A DNA stretch of 5,081 bases from an uncultured Lachnospiraceae bacterium (lineage in GTDB: Bacteria > Bacillota > Clostridia > Lachnospirales > Lachnospiraceae): NCBI GenBank assembly GCA_946633495.1, contig CAMPAX010000172.1, forward strand, positions 1 through 5,081, given 5' to 3'. Below are positions 1-4,896 of this stretch, in pieces. Each line of letters opens with the position of its first letter. Positions within the stretch are counted from its first letter, which is position 1. The translations under genes and the position numbers were made by a program. The notes under the pieces were generated by a model. The model worked only from the letters and a program-made list of their open reading frames with translations, was not told the origin of the DNA and made no database searches.

Positions 1-902
1 TTTGCATAACATACCGGAACATCGCCGGGCCGACGGGCCTTGATCTGATAAGGGATCTTCACGCCATTTGCCTCTTCAAAGGCATGTACGATATCCAGAA
101 CACTGCAACCGGTTCCGGTACCGAGATTGTATATATTTGTTCCCTGTGTGTTCATGACCTTATCGATGGCGCATACATGCCCCTTTGCAAGGTCCACCAC
201 ATGGATATAGTCACGGACACCGGTACCGTCATGGGTATCATAATCATTTCCGAAGACACCCAGCTCCGGCAGCTTTCCTACTGCCACCTGCATGATATAA
301 GGCATAAGATTGTTGGGGATGCCGTTGGGGACCTCTCCAAGGAGTCCGCTCTCATGCGCTCCGATGGGATTGAAATACCGAAGGAGTACCACACTCCACT
401 CCGGATCCGCCACAGTGAAATCTGTCAGGATCTGCTCCAGCATGAGCTTTGTGGAACCGTAAGGATTTGTGGTGGAAAGGGGGAAATCCTCGGTGATCGG
501 TACCGTCTTCGGAACACCATACACCGTTGCGGAGGAAGAGAAAATGATCCGCTTACAGCCGAATTCATTCATCAGTTTGCAAAGATTCAGCGTTCCCGCA
601 ATGTTATTCTCATAATACAGCAACGGTTTTTGTACGGATTCTCCCACTGCTTTCAGACCTGCAAAATGGATCACGCAGTCAAAGGTGTGTTCCTCAAAGA
701 TTTTCCGCATGGAGTCCGGTTCCAGCATATCCGCCTTGTAAAATGTCACTTTCTTTCCGGTGATCTTCTCGATCCGGTCCACTACTTCTTCTTTTGAGTT
801 GTAAAGGTTATCAAAGATCACAACCTCATGTCCGCTCATAAGCAGCTCCACACAGGTATGTGATCCGATATAACCGGTTCCGCCACTGACTAAGATTTTC
901 AT
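1..902 (-). CDS. galE: UDP-glucose 4-epimerase (GalE), 3' end cut by window edge
   Basis: GalE interconverts UDP-galactose and UDP-glucose in the cytoplasm, using a tightly bound NAD+, as the last step of the Leloir pathway. The first 300 residues are visible; the family is usually about 330-340 aa, so roughly 30-40 are missing at the left edge. The NAD-binding Rossmann motif GGTGYIGSH is at residues 7-15. The family signature HFAGLKAVGESV is at about 79-90. SSSATVYG (122-129) holds the catalytic Ser, and NPYGSTK supplies the Tyr148/Lys152 YxxxK pair of the SDR superfamily. RYFNPIGAH, GIPNNLMPYI and DGTGVRDYIHV are further GalE hallmarks. The ATG is supported by AGGAGG at 911-916, 8 nt upstream. 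Residue 298 is Cys at the position of E. coli Tyr299, which governs whether N-acetylated sugars fit. galT lies 142 bp upstream on the same strand. The identification is very secure. Confidence 0.97.
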   Translation of the reverse strand, partial: MKILVSGGTGYIGSHTCVELLMSGHEVVIFDNLYNSKEEVVDRIEKITGKKVTFYKADMLEPDSMRKIFEEHTFDCVIHFAGLKAVGESVQKPLLYYENNIAGTLNLCKLMNEFGCKRIIFSSSATVYGVPKTVPITEDFPLSTTNPYGSTKLMLEQILTDFTVADPEWSVVLLRYFNPIGAHESGLLGEVPNGIPNNLMPYIMQVAVGKLPELGVFGNDYDTHDGTGVRDYIHVVDLAKGHVCAIDKVMNTQGTNIYNLGTGTGCSVLDIVHAFEEANGVKIPYQIKARRPGDVPVCYA

Positions 903-928
903 TGTCTGTTCCTCCTACTATTAAATAA

Positions 929-968
929 GTCATAGCCTCGTATTATAGTGTCATAGCCTGCTCGTATT
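929..968. repeat. Imperfect direct repeat around the galE -10 box
   Basis: Two copies of GTCATAGCCT...CGTATT occur at 929-944 and 950-968. The second copy carries a 3-bp GCT insertion between the two halves. The starts are 21 bp apart, about two helical turns. The -10 hexamer (942-947) overlaps the end of the first copy. Such spacing is compatible with a tandem operator for a regulator binding one face of the DNA, but a local duplication would look the same. No known operator was recognised. Confidence 0.6.
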
Positions 969-970
969 CT
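942..970 (-). promoter_or_regulatory. Candidate galE promoter
   Basis: On the minus strand there is a perfect TATAAT at 942-947, 25 nt before the AGGAGG of galE. At 17-bp spacing the -35 position (965-970) reads AGAATA, a poor match to TTGACA, and there is no TG extension. If real, the promoter may therefore depend on an activator. It lies in the gap between galT and galE, so galE could be expressed separately as well as by read-through from galT. The -10 match is seen directly; activity is inferred. Confidence 0.5.
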
Positions 971-1027
971 ATTTTTACTGCCCCCTTGCTTTGTTCGGCG
1001 GCTTATCGGATGGTACGATTCCAACAG

Positions 1028-1043
1028 CATGCCCCCCGGCATG
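1028..1043 (-). other. Small GC-rich hairpin just after galT
   Basis: CATGCC (1028-1033) and GGCATG (1038-1043) form a perfect 6-bp inverted repeat with a 4-base loop, one base beyond the galT stop codon. The bases that follow on the minus strand are not T-rich, so this is not a standard intrinsic terminator. It could stabilise the galT mRNA end or weakly slow polymerase before galE. The structure is seen; the role is not established. Confidence 0.4.
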
Positions 1044-1044
1044 A

Positions 1045-2577
1045 TCAAAGGGTTCGCACAAATCGAAGAAATGCTTCCTTCCCCTCCGGAGTTCTCTTGA
1101 AGACACCCGCATCTGTAAGAACCCCCACAAAGACATTTCCGACCTCCTGCATCAGGATCCCATCCACATTCTGTTCTGTAATGGAATCATATTTCAGCCG
1201 GATAGATTCCGCCCATTCGGCATGGGAGGCCAGAGTCTCTGTTGCTGAAAGATCACCGTTGGTAAGCAGTGCCGTGCGGACCTCCTCAAAGATCTCTTTT
1301 TGAAGACGCGCCGGCAGGATCGCAAGCCCCATTACCTCGATGAGGCCGATATTTTCTTTTTTGATATGATGATACTTCGGCCCCGGATGGAACAGACCCA
1401 GAGGACGTTCCTCCGTGGTCCGGTTGTTCCGAAGCGTCAGATCCAGTTCGAAGATACCGTCTCTGCAGCGGGCGATGGGCGTTATGGTGTTGTGCGGCGT
1501 TCCTGCTGTTTCCGCCAGAAGATCCACCTCGGGATCACTGTACGGTCTCCAGCAATGCAGGATATGATCTGCAAGATCCACCAGTCTTTCTATTTTTGAA
1601 GACCGGATCCGGATCACGGACAGCGGCCATCGGATGATCCCCGCTTCCACATCCTCATATTCCGGTATGATCACCGGACTCTCGATGGGAGCCTTTGCCA
1701 TGGGGAAGGTATAACGTCCTCCCTGATAGTGATCATGCGACAGTATAGAACCTCCGACGATGGGAAGATCCGCATTTGATCCCATCAGATAATGCGGAAA
1801 CTGCCGTACAAAATCCAGAAGCTTCCGGAAGGTATCCTTCTCGATCTTCATGGGTACGTGCTTTTTGTTCAGCAGGATACAGTGTTCGTTATAATAAACA
1901 TACGGGGAATACTGAAGTCCCCACTCCGTCCCGTTGACAATAAGGGGAATGATCCGGTGATTTGCACGTCCCGGATGATTCACACGTCCCGCATATCCTT
2001 CATTTTCCGCACAGAGCAGACATTTTGGATAGCTTGTACTTTTTGCCTTACCGGCAGCCGCGATCGCTTTCGGGTCTTTTTCCGGCTTCGACAGATTGAT
2101 GGAAATGTCGATCTCTCCAAACTCACTGTCCACTTTCCAGCGAAGATCCTTCTTCACCCGGTAAGTACGTATGTAGTCAGAGGCACGGCAGAATGCGTAA
2201 TAATAATCCGTTGCCGCTTCCGGTGATTCCCTGTATTTTTCCCAAAAGGCCTTCGAAACCTCCGAAGGCCTCGGCAAAAGCAGGTTCATGATCTCCGTAT
2301 CGAAAAGATCACGAAATGTAACCGAATCTTCGCAAAGCCCTCGTTCCACCGCGATATCGAGAAGATCCTTCAGGATACCTTCGATCTCTTCCGACGGATC
2401 CTGCCCTGTTCTTTCCTCCGGGATGTCATCCCCCTGGTCCCCGTCCGAATAATCATCCTCCAGAAACAGCTTTAAAAGCCGATTCCGGGTGTAGATTTGA
2501 TCCTCTTTTTCCAAAAGTCCCCGATCCAGTCCGTATCGGATAAGTGAATCAATGCTGGTGTATAATTTTTTGTCCAT
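1045..2577 (-). CDS. galT: Galactose-1-phosphate uridylyltransferase, class II (GalT)
   Basis: GalT transfers UMP between UDP-glucose and galactose-1-phosphate, giving UDP-galactose and glucose-1-phosphate (Leloir pathway, cytoplasm). The product is 510 aa, matching the long class II GalT of Firmicutes rather than the roughly 350-aa class I enzyme. The active-site HxHxQ motif is SHDHYQGG, His281-Asp-His283-Tyr-Gln285; by family knowledge the second His is the uridylylated nucleophile. CLLC (Cys186/Cys189) precedes the NHPGRANHR segment (200-208). The C-terminal GalP_UDP_transf-type domain includes TLRNNRT (381-387) and HHIKKENIGLIEVMGLAILP (403-422). Residues about 40-66 are a very acidic, probably flexible insert. 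ATG is supported by TAGGAGAG at 2581-2588, with AGGAG 5 nt from the start. galE follows 142 bp downstream; no galK is in the window. Confidence 0.97.
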   Translation of the reverse strand: MDKKLYTSIDSLIRYGLDRGLLEKEDQIYTRNRLLKLFLEDDYSDGDQGDDIPEERTGQDPSEEIEGILKDLLDIAVERGLCEDSVTFRDLFDTEIMNLLLPRPSEVSKAFWEKYRESPEAATDYYYAFCRASDYIRTYRVKKDLRWKVDSEFGEIDISINLSKPEKDPKAIAAAGKAKSTSYPKCLLCAENEGYAGRVNHPGRANHRIIPLIVNGTEWGLQYSPYVYYNEHCILLNKKHVPMKIEKDTFRKLLDFVRQFPHYLMGSNADLPIVGGSILSHDHYQGGRYTFPMAKAPIESPVIIPEYEDVEAGIIRWPLSVIRIRSSKIERLVDLADHILHCWRPYSDPEVDLLAETAGTPHNTITPIARCRDGIFELDLTLRNNRTTEERPLGLFHPGPKYHHIKKENIGLIEVMGLAILPARLQKEIFEEVRTALLTNGDLSATETLASHAEWAESIRLKYDSITEQNVDGILMQEVGNVFVGVLTDAGVFKRTPEGKEAFLRFVRTL

Positions 2578-2595
2578 ACGCTCTCCTAAAAGATC

Positions 2596-2658
2596 AGTAT
2601 AGCTCCACTTTCATAACACACTTGGAATCTCCTGAATCTTTTTATTTTTTTATTATTT
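2596..2658 (-). promoter_or_regulatory. Possible galT promoter with A-rich upstream tract
   Basis: On the minus strand a TATACT hexamer (2596-2601, 5/6 to the -10 consensus) lies 8 nt before the galT ribosome binding site. No good -35 is found at 16-18 bp spacing. Further upstream, 2637-2658 is almost pure A/T (A-runs on the minus strand), which resembles an UP-element or a curved tract. The region also holds AGATTC twice, 9 bp apart. galT may instead be co-transcribed with the small gene upstream, since no clear terminator separates them. Confidence 0.3.
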
Positions 2659-2671
2659 CCGGTCTCCCGGA

Positions 2672-2899
2672 TCAATACGTTCGTTTGAAATTCTTTACAT
2701 CATTTTCGTAATGCTCGATCAACGATCTAAGCTCCCGGATCTCCTTCTCCTTTAACTCTCCGGCCGCTTCACATGCTTCGGTCTCGGATTTCAGCCGTTT
2801 CAGATTCTCTACGGCATTGTCCTTATAATTATTGGCAAGATCGACCTGTATCTGCCGGATCACGCCTTCCAGGGTCTTTCTTTTTTTACTCTGAAACAT
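2672..2899 (-). CDS. Small coiled-coil protein of unknown function (75 aa)
   Basis: I do not recognise this 75-residue protein by name. It starts MFQSKKRKTLEG, has a basic N-terminus, then a long run of Lys/Glu/Arg with regular leucines (ENLKRLKSE at about 31-39; GELKEKEIRELRSLIEHY at about 47-64), as expected for an amphipathic helix or coiled coil. It has no signal peptide or membrane segment and a single Cys (residue 43), so it is probably cytoplasmic. The frame continues open upstream to 3004, but that part would run antisense through the tRNA gene. The ATG at 2897-2899 has a strong ribosome binding site (GGGAGGT at 2904-2910), so it is the chosen start. It is head-to-head with tRNA-Leu (68 bp apart) and 94 bp upstream of galT. 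Helical composition, the clear ribosome binding site and the clean stop support a real gene; its function is unknown. Confidence 0.75.
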   Translation of the reverse strand: MFQSKKRKTLEGVIRQIQVDLANNYKDNAVENLKRLKSETEACEAAGELKEKEIRELRSLIEHYENDVKNFKRTY

Positions 2900-2925
2900 A
2901 TACACCTCCCGGCCGTTTCGATATA

Positions 2926-2955
2926 TTGACAATCCCCGAGCTCCTGTGGTAAAAT
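2926..2955 (+). promoter_or_regulatory. Promoter of tRNA-Leu
   Basis: A perfect TTGACA -35 (2926-2931) and a TAAAAT -10 (2950-2955) are separated by 18 bp. TGG directly before the -10 gives an extended -10 element. The tRNA begins 12 nt after the -10, which fits a very short 5' leader removed by RNase P. The -35 lies within the upstream region of the divergent small gene, so the two promoters must overlap or nearly do so. Confidence 0.88.
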
Positions 2956-2967
2956 CACGAAGTGTTG

Positions 2968-3051
2968 GCCGGCATGTCGGAATTGGCAGACGAGGCAGAC
3001 TCAAAATCTGTTACGGGCAACCGTGTGTGGGTTCAAGTCCCACTGCCGGCA
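2968..3051 (+). tRNA. tRNA-Leu (anticodon CAA)
   Basis: The 84-nt gene folds as a class II tRNA. The acceptor stem is GCCGGCA (2968-2974) with TGCCGGC (3044-3050), discriminator A3051. The D arm is GTC/GAC around a GG-containing loop. The anticodon stem is GCAGA/TCTGT with loop CTCAAAA (3000-3006), giving anticodon CAA at 3002-3004, which reads UUG. The long variable arm is ACGG-GCAA-CCGT (3013-3024), typical of Leu. The T arm is GTGGG-TTCAAGT-CCCAC (3027-3043). The bases after the discriminator are CACC, so the 3' CCA is not encoded and must be added by tRNA nucleotidyltransferase. It has its own promoter and terminator. Confidence 0.97.
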
Positions 3052-3059
3052 CACCTTTC

Positions 3060-3090
3060 AGGACGTTGTATAACGTCCTCTTTTTATTTT
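3060..3090 (+). terminator. Intrinsic terminator of tRNA-Leu
   Basis: An 8-bp perfect stem, AGGACGTT (3060-3067) with AACGTCCT (3072-3079), closes a GTAT loop and is followed by C and then a T-tract, TTTTTATTTT (3081-3090). It starts 8 nt after the tRNA. Read leftward the hairpin has no following T-tract, so it acts for the tRNA and not for the convergent sortase gene. Confidence 0.93.
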
Positions 3091-3102
3091 GAGAAGGCTG
3101 CC

Positions 3103-3134
3103 ATAAAAGGCCGTCCGGGAACAAAGCCCCCGGC
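3103..3134 (-). terminator. Weak candidate terminator of the sortase gene
   Basis: Reading leftward from the sortase stop, GCCGGGG (3128-3134) can pair with CCC and CGGC (3110-3119, with a 3-base GGA bulge), and is followed by CTTTTAT (3103-3109). The stem is bulged and the T-tract short, so termination may be leaky, allowing transcripts antisense to the tRNA. Confidence 0.35.
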
Positions 3135-3140
3135 TGTCAG

Positions 3141-4199
3141 TTACCGGATCCGCTTTGCCACCACCACAAATCGTTTTCCCTCTGCGGCACCGTAATCCTC
3201 ACAGGTGGAAAGGGTAAGCAGCTGATCCCCAAACTCTGCCGTAGTCTGGATCTCATAAGGACATCTGGACTTTACCTCGCGTACATAGGTATCAAATTCT
3301 TCGGCATTGTCGGTGTCGTAGAAATAATAATACCGAAAGCCCTCTTCCCCCTGATTCAGTACCTGTCCCGGAAAAGCCGCGATCACTTCATAATTCCCTC
3401 TGGCATAGATCGTATCAAACTGAATATACTTATGGAATCGGTAATATTCCTCATCCTTATAGTTCAGAAGGTCCGAAAACATGCTTCCGTCCTTCATGTT
3501 ATGCCCGTAAATGATGATATTTTTTGAGGGCTTCTTTGGATCGCATCCCTCGGCGATAAAGGGCGTTCCCGCTATCGCATATTCTCCTTCAAAATTCTTT
3601 CTCAGGTATTTCTGTTCATCATTCGGCGTATACATCACCGGAACGTCCACATTGGTATCCGGAATGGTAAGCCAGCCCATAAATTCCTTATTTTTCTGAT
3701 ACAGTGGGCGGTACATCCGAAGAATGGTCTCTCCATCCTCCGTCACATAAACCGGGACCTGTGCAGAGGAGGGTGTATGACCGGGATCCTGAGAGTTCGG
3801 ATCCTTCCCTTCTTTGTTCTCAGTGTCCGGGGAAGGCGCTACGTCCGTGTCGATCATTTCCTTCAGGTTTCCCATCAGTTCTTTATTCTGTCTGGAAGCC
3901 AGATAATACCGAAGAAGATAGATTCCGGAGATCACAAAGGTTGCAAGAAATACGACCAGCAGAATATCCAGAACGATATTCCTTCTGCGGCGCTTCTTTG
4001 CCGCTTTCATTTTCTCACGAAAAACAGCCGCCCGGTCGATCCTTTTCTCCTCGGATGGCTTTACTCTGACTGTTTTTGATTGTGTGTCCAAATTCTCCGC
4101 CGAAGGATCCACAGCCGGGTTTTCACCCACGGAATCGGTCTTTCCGCCGCTTTCCCTGTCCGGCTCTTCGGGGGTTCCATGATTCTTCAGTTCATACAT
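3141..4199 (-). CDS. Class B sortase (SrtB-type transpeptidase)
   Basis: Sortases are membrane-anchored cysteine transpeptidases that cut a C-terminal sorting motif and join the protein to the cell wall. From ATG 4199 the protein is 352 aa. Residues 1-67 form a polar cytoplasmic tail, then come the polybasic KKRRRR (68-73), one transmembrane helix (about 75-97), a Pro/Asp/Ser-rich stalk (about 118-147) and the catalytic domain. The domain has GWLTIPDTNVDVPVMY (175-190), catalytic His233 in IIIYGHNM, Cys333 in TLSTCEDY and Arg343 in GKRFVVVAKR. The order and spacing fit class B. The start is uncertain: TTG at 4235 would add 12 residues, and neither start has a strong ribosome binding site. I prefer the ATG, with AGGG 11 nt upstream. 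No sorting-signal substrate or second sortase is in the window, so its target cannot be told. Confidence 0.93.
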   Translation of the reverse strand: MYELKNHGTPEEPDRESGGKTDSVGENPAVDPSAENLDTQSKTVRVKPSEEKRIDRAAVFREKMKAAKKRRRRNIVLDILLVVFLATFVISGIYLLRYYLASRQNKELMGNLKEMIDTDVAPSPDTENKEGKDPNSQDPGHTPSSAQVPVYVTEDGETILRMYRPLYQKNKEFMGWLTIPDTNVDVPVMYTPNDEQKYLRKNFEGEYAIAGTPFIAEGCDPKKPSKNIIIYGHNMKDGSMFSDLLNYKDEEYYRFHKYIQFDTIYARGNYEVIAAFPGQVLNQGEEGFRYYYFYDTDNAEEFDTYVREVKSRCPYEIQTTAEFGDQLLTLSTCEDYGAAEGKRFVVVAKRIR

Positions 4200-4210
4200 A
4201 GTCTTAATGT

Positions 4211-4234
4211 CCCTGACCAGTACGCCACCGGTCA
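4211..4234 (-). promoter_or_regulatory. Hairpin in the sortase leader next to its ribosome binding site
   Basis: On the minus strand TGACCGG (4228-4234) pairs with CTGGTCA (4214-4220) through seven base pairs, one of them G-U, around a 7-base loop. The last A of the stem begins the weak ribosome binding site AGGG (4211-4214) of ATG 4199. A hairpin there could tune translation initiation, or it may be coincidental. It also overlaps the alternative TTG start at 4233-4235. Confidence 0.35.
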
Positions 4235-4255
4235 AAATCTCATATCTTCTTCAAG

Positions 4256-4283
4256 GCAAGAGCCCGGAATTCCGGGCTCCTGC
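4256..4283 (-). terminator. Strong palindromic hairpin after the Nudix gene (probable terminator)
   Basis: A perfect 20-bp palindrome spans 4260-4279 (arms GAGCCCGG/CCGGGCTC with AATT in the centre). It is extended by GCA (4256-4258) pairing with TGC (4281-4283) across one mismatch. It lies 9 bp past the Nudix stop codon. The bases after it on the minus strand are CTTGAAG, a poor T-tract, so it may be a weak terminator, an mRNA 3' stabiliser, or a protein-binding palindrome. Confidence 0.5.
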
Positions 4284-4292
4284 TAAAATATT

Positions 4293-4745
4293 TTAAAAAT
4301 ATTTTTTGCTTCCCCAAAGATTCGCACTTCTGAGCGTCAGATACTCGCTGTATGCCTGCTCCAGGATCTGCTTCTCATTCGGGAACTTTAAAAGGTGGTA
4401 TGCTTCGTGATACTTATAATAACCGGAATCACAGAAATACTCCTCACGCTGTGGCTTACTGAAATAGCTGTCCGCCATCATAAGATACCAATGAACTTCC
4501 TTGTCGATCACATCATTTGCGGCCGTGAACGAATAATTCGTCCGTCCTACATATTTCATGATCTGTGCAGATACACCGGATTCTTCTTTAACTTCTCTGA
4601 GGGCGGTCTGATTGTAATCTTCTCCCTGCTCAACTGTCCCTTTCGGCAATACCCAGCCTTCGTACTTATTCCTGTAGTTCTTGTAAAGTAACAGGATCTT
4701 CCCACGGAAGATCACCACACCACCACAGCTCGTTGCTTTTGTCAC
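4293..4745 (-). CDS. Nudix hydrolase
   Basis: Nudix enzymes hydrolyse nucleoside diphosphates linked to another moiety, using metal ions bound by the Nudix box. The 150-aa protein has a complete box GX5EX7REUXEEXGU: Gly36, Glu42, Arg50-Glu51, Glu54-Glu55, Gly57-Val58, preceded by GWVLPKG (30-36). The N-terminal strand SCGGVVIFRGKILLLY is typical of the fold. Residues beyond about 95 form an aromatic and helical tail (EEYFCDSGYYKYHEAY and so on) that may help choose the substrate. Ap4A-type or housecleaning activity is possible, but the substrate cannot be read from sequence. The start is GTG at 4743-4745, backed by AGGGAGGA (4753-4760). It has its own promoter. The coding end runs into an A/T tract and stops 94 bp before the sortase start. 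Confidence 0.93.
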   Translation of the reverse strand: MTKATSCGGVVIFRGKILLLYKNYRNKYEGWVLPKGTVEQGEDYNQTALREVKEESGVSAQIMKYVGRTNYSFTAANDVIDKEVHWYLMMADSYFSKPQREEYFCDSGYYKYHEAYHLLKFPNEKQILEQAYSEYLTLRSANLWGSKKYF

Positions 4746-4788
4746 GGCCGTGTCCTCCCTGTTTTATGGTGTGAAAAAACTTAACTGA

Positions 4789-4818
4789 ATTATAGCATTT
4801 TACCCCATAAATAGGCAA
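4789..4818 (-). promoter_or_regulatory. Promoter of the Nudix gene (extended -10)
   Basis: On the minus strand, perfect TATAAT (4789-4794) is preceded directly by TGC, an extended -10. TTGCCT (4813-4818, 4/6 to TTGACA) sits 18 bp upstream. The -10 ends 43 nt before the GTG start, leaving room for the AGGGAGGA ribosome binding site. This suggests the Nudix gene, and perhaps the sortase by read-through, is transcribed separately from the upstream penicillin-binding-protein gene. Confidence 0.8.
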
Positions 4819-4853
4819 GGAGAACTTTGTGATTCTTTCGTGGGCACTTTTCT

Positions 4854-4871
4854 TTACCGGCTTCCCGGTAA
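4854..4871 (-). other. Hairpin after the penicillin-binding-protein gene, possible transcript end
   Basis: TTACCGG (4854-4860) and CCGGTAA (4865-4871) form a perfect 7-bp stem with a 4-base loop, 25 nt beyond the stop codon of the upstream gene. Leftward it is followed by AGAAAAG, not by T's; rightward a T5 run begins only about 8 bases later. It is placed where a terminator is expected but lacks the standard tail. Confidence 0.4.
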
Positions 4872-4896
4872 GGAGCAGTTTTTGAAAATGATCCTG

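Noticed and set aside
84..797. Long rightward open frame of 237 codons
   Set aside because: It is antisense to galE, which has unmistakable family motifs; the translated product resembles no protein and has no proper ribosome binding site.
1792..2226. Rightward open frame of 144 codons
   Set aside because: It lies wholly antisense within galT, and its product shows no family features.
2658..2671. TCCGG-GAGA-CCGGA hairpin after the small gene as a terminator
   Set aside because: The 5-bp stem is followed on the minus strand by an A-rich, not T-rich, tract; the T-rich side precedes it on the plus strand, so it fits neither direction.
2900..3004. Upstream extension of the small coiled-coil gene to a 110-aa protein
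   Set aside because: The extra 35 residues would be coded antisense through the tRNA-Leu gene, and the internal ATG at 2899 has a strong ribosome binding site.
2968..3051. tRNA-Leu as an integration (att) site for a mobile element
   Set aside because: No integrase, no repeat of the tRNA 3' end elsewhere in the window, and an intact native terminator follows directly.
2962..3195. Rightward open frame across tRNA-Leu
   Set aside because: It reads through the tRNA and its terminator, so it is not a protein gene.
3704..4079. Rightward open frames of 100-121 codons
   Set aside because: They are antisense shadows of the sortase coding region, without ribosome binding sites or recognisable products.
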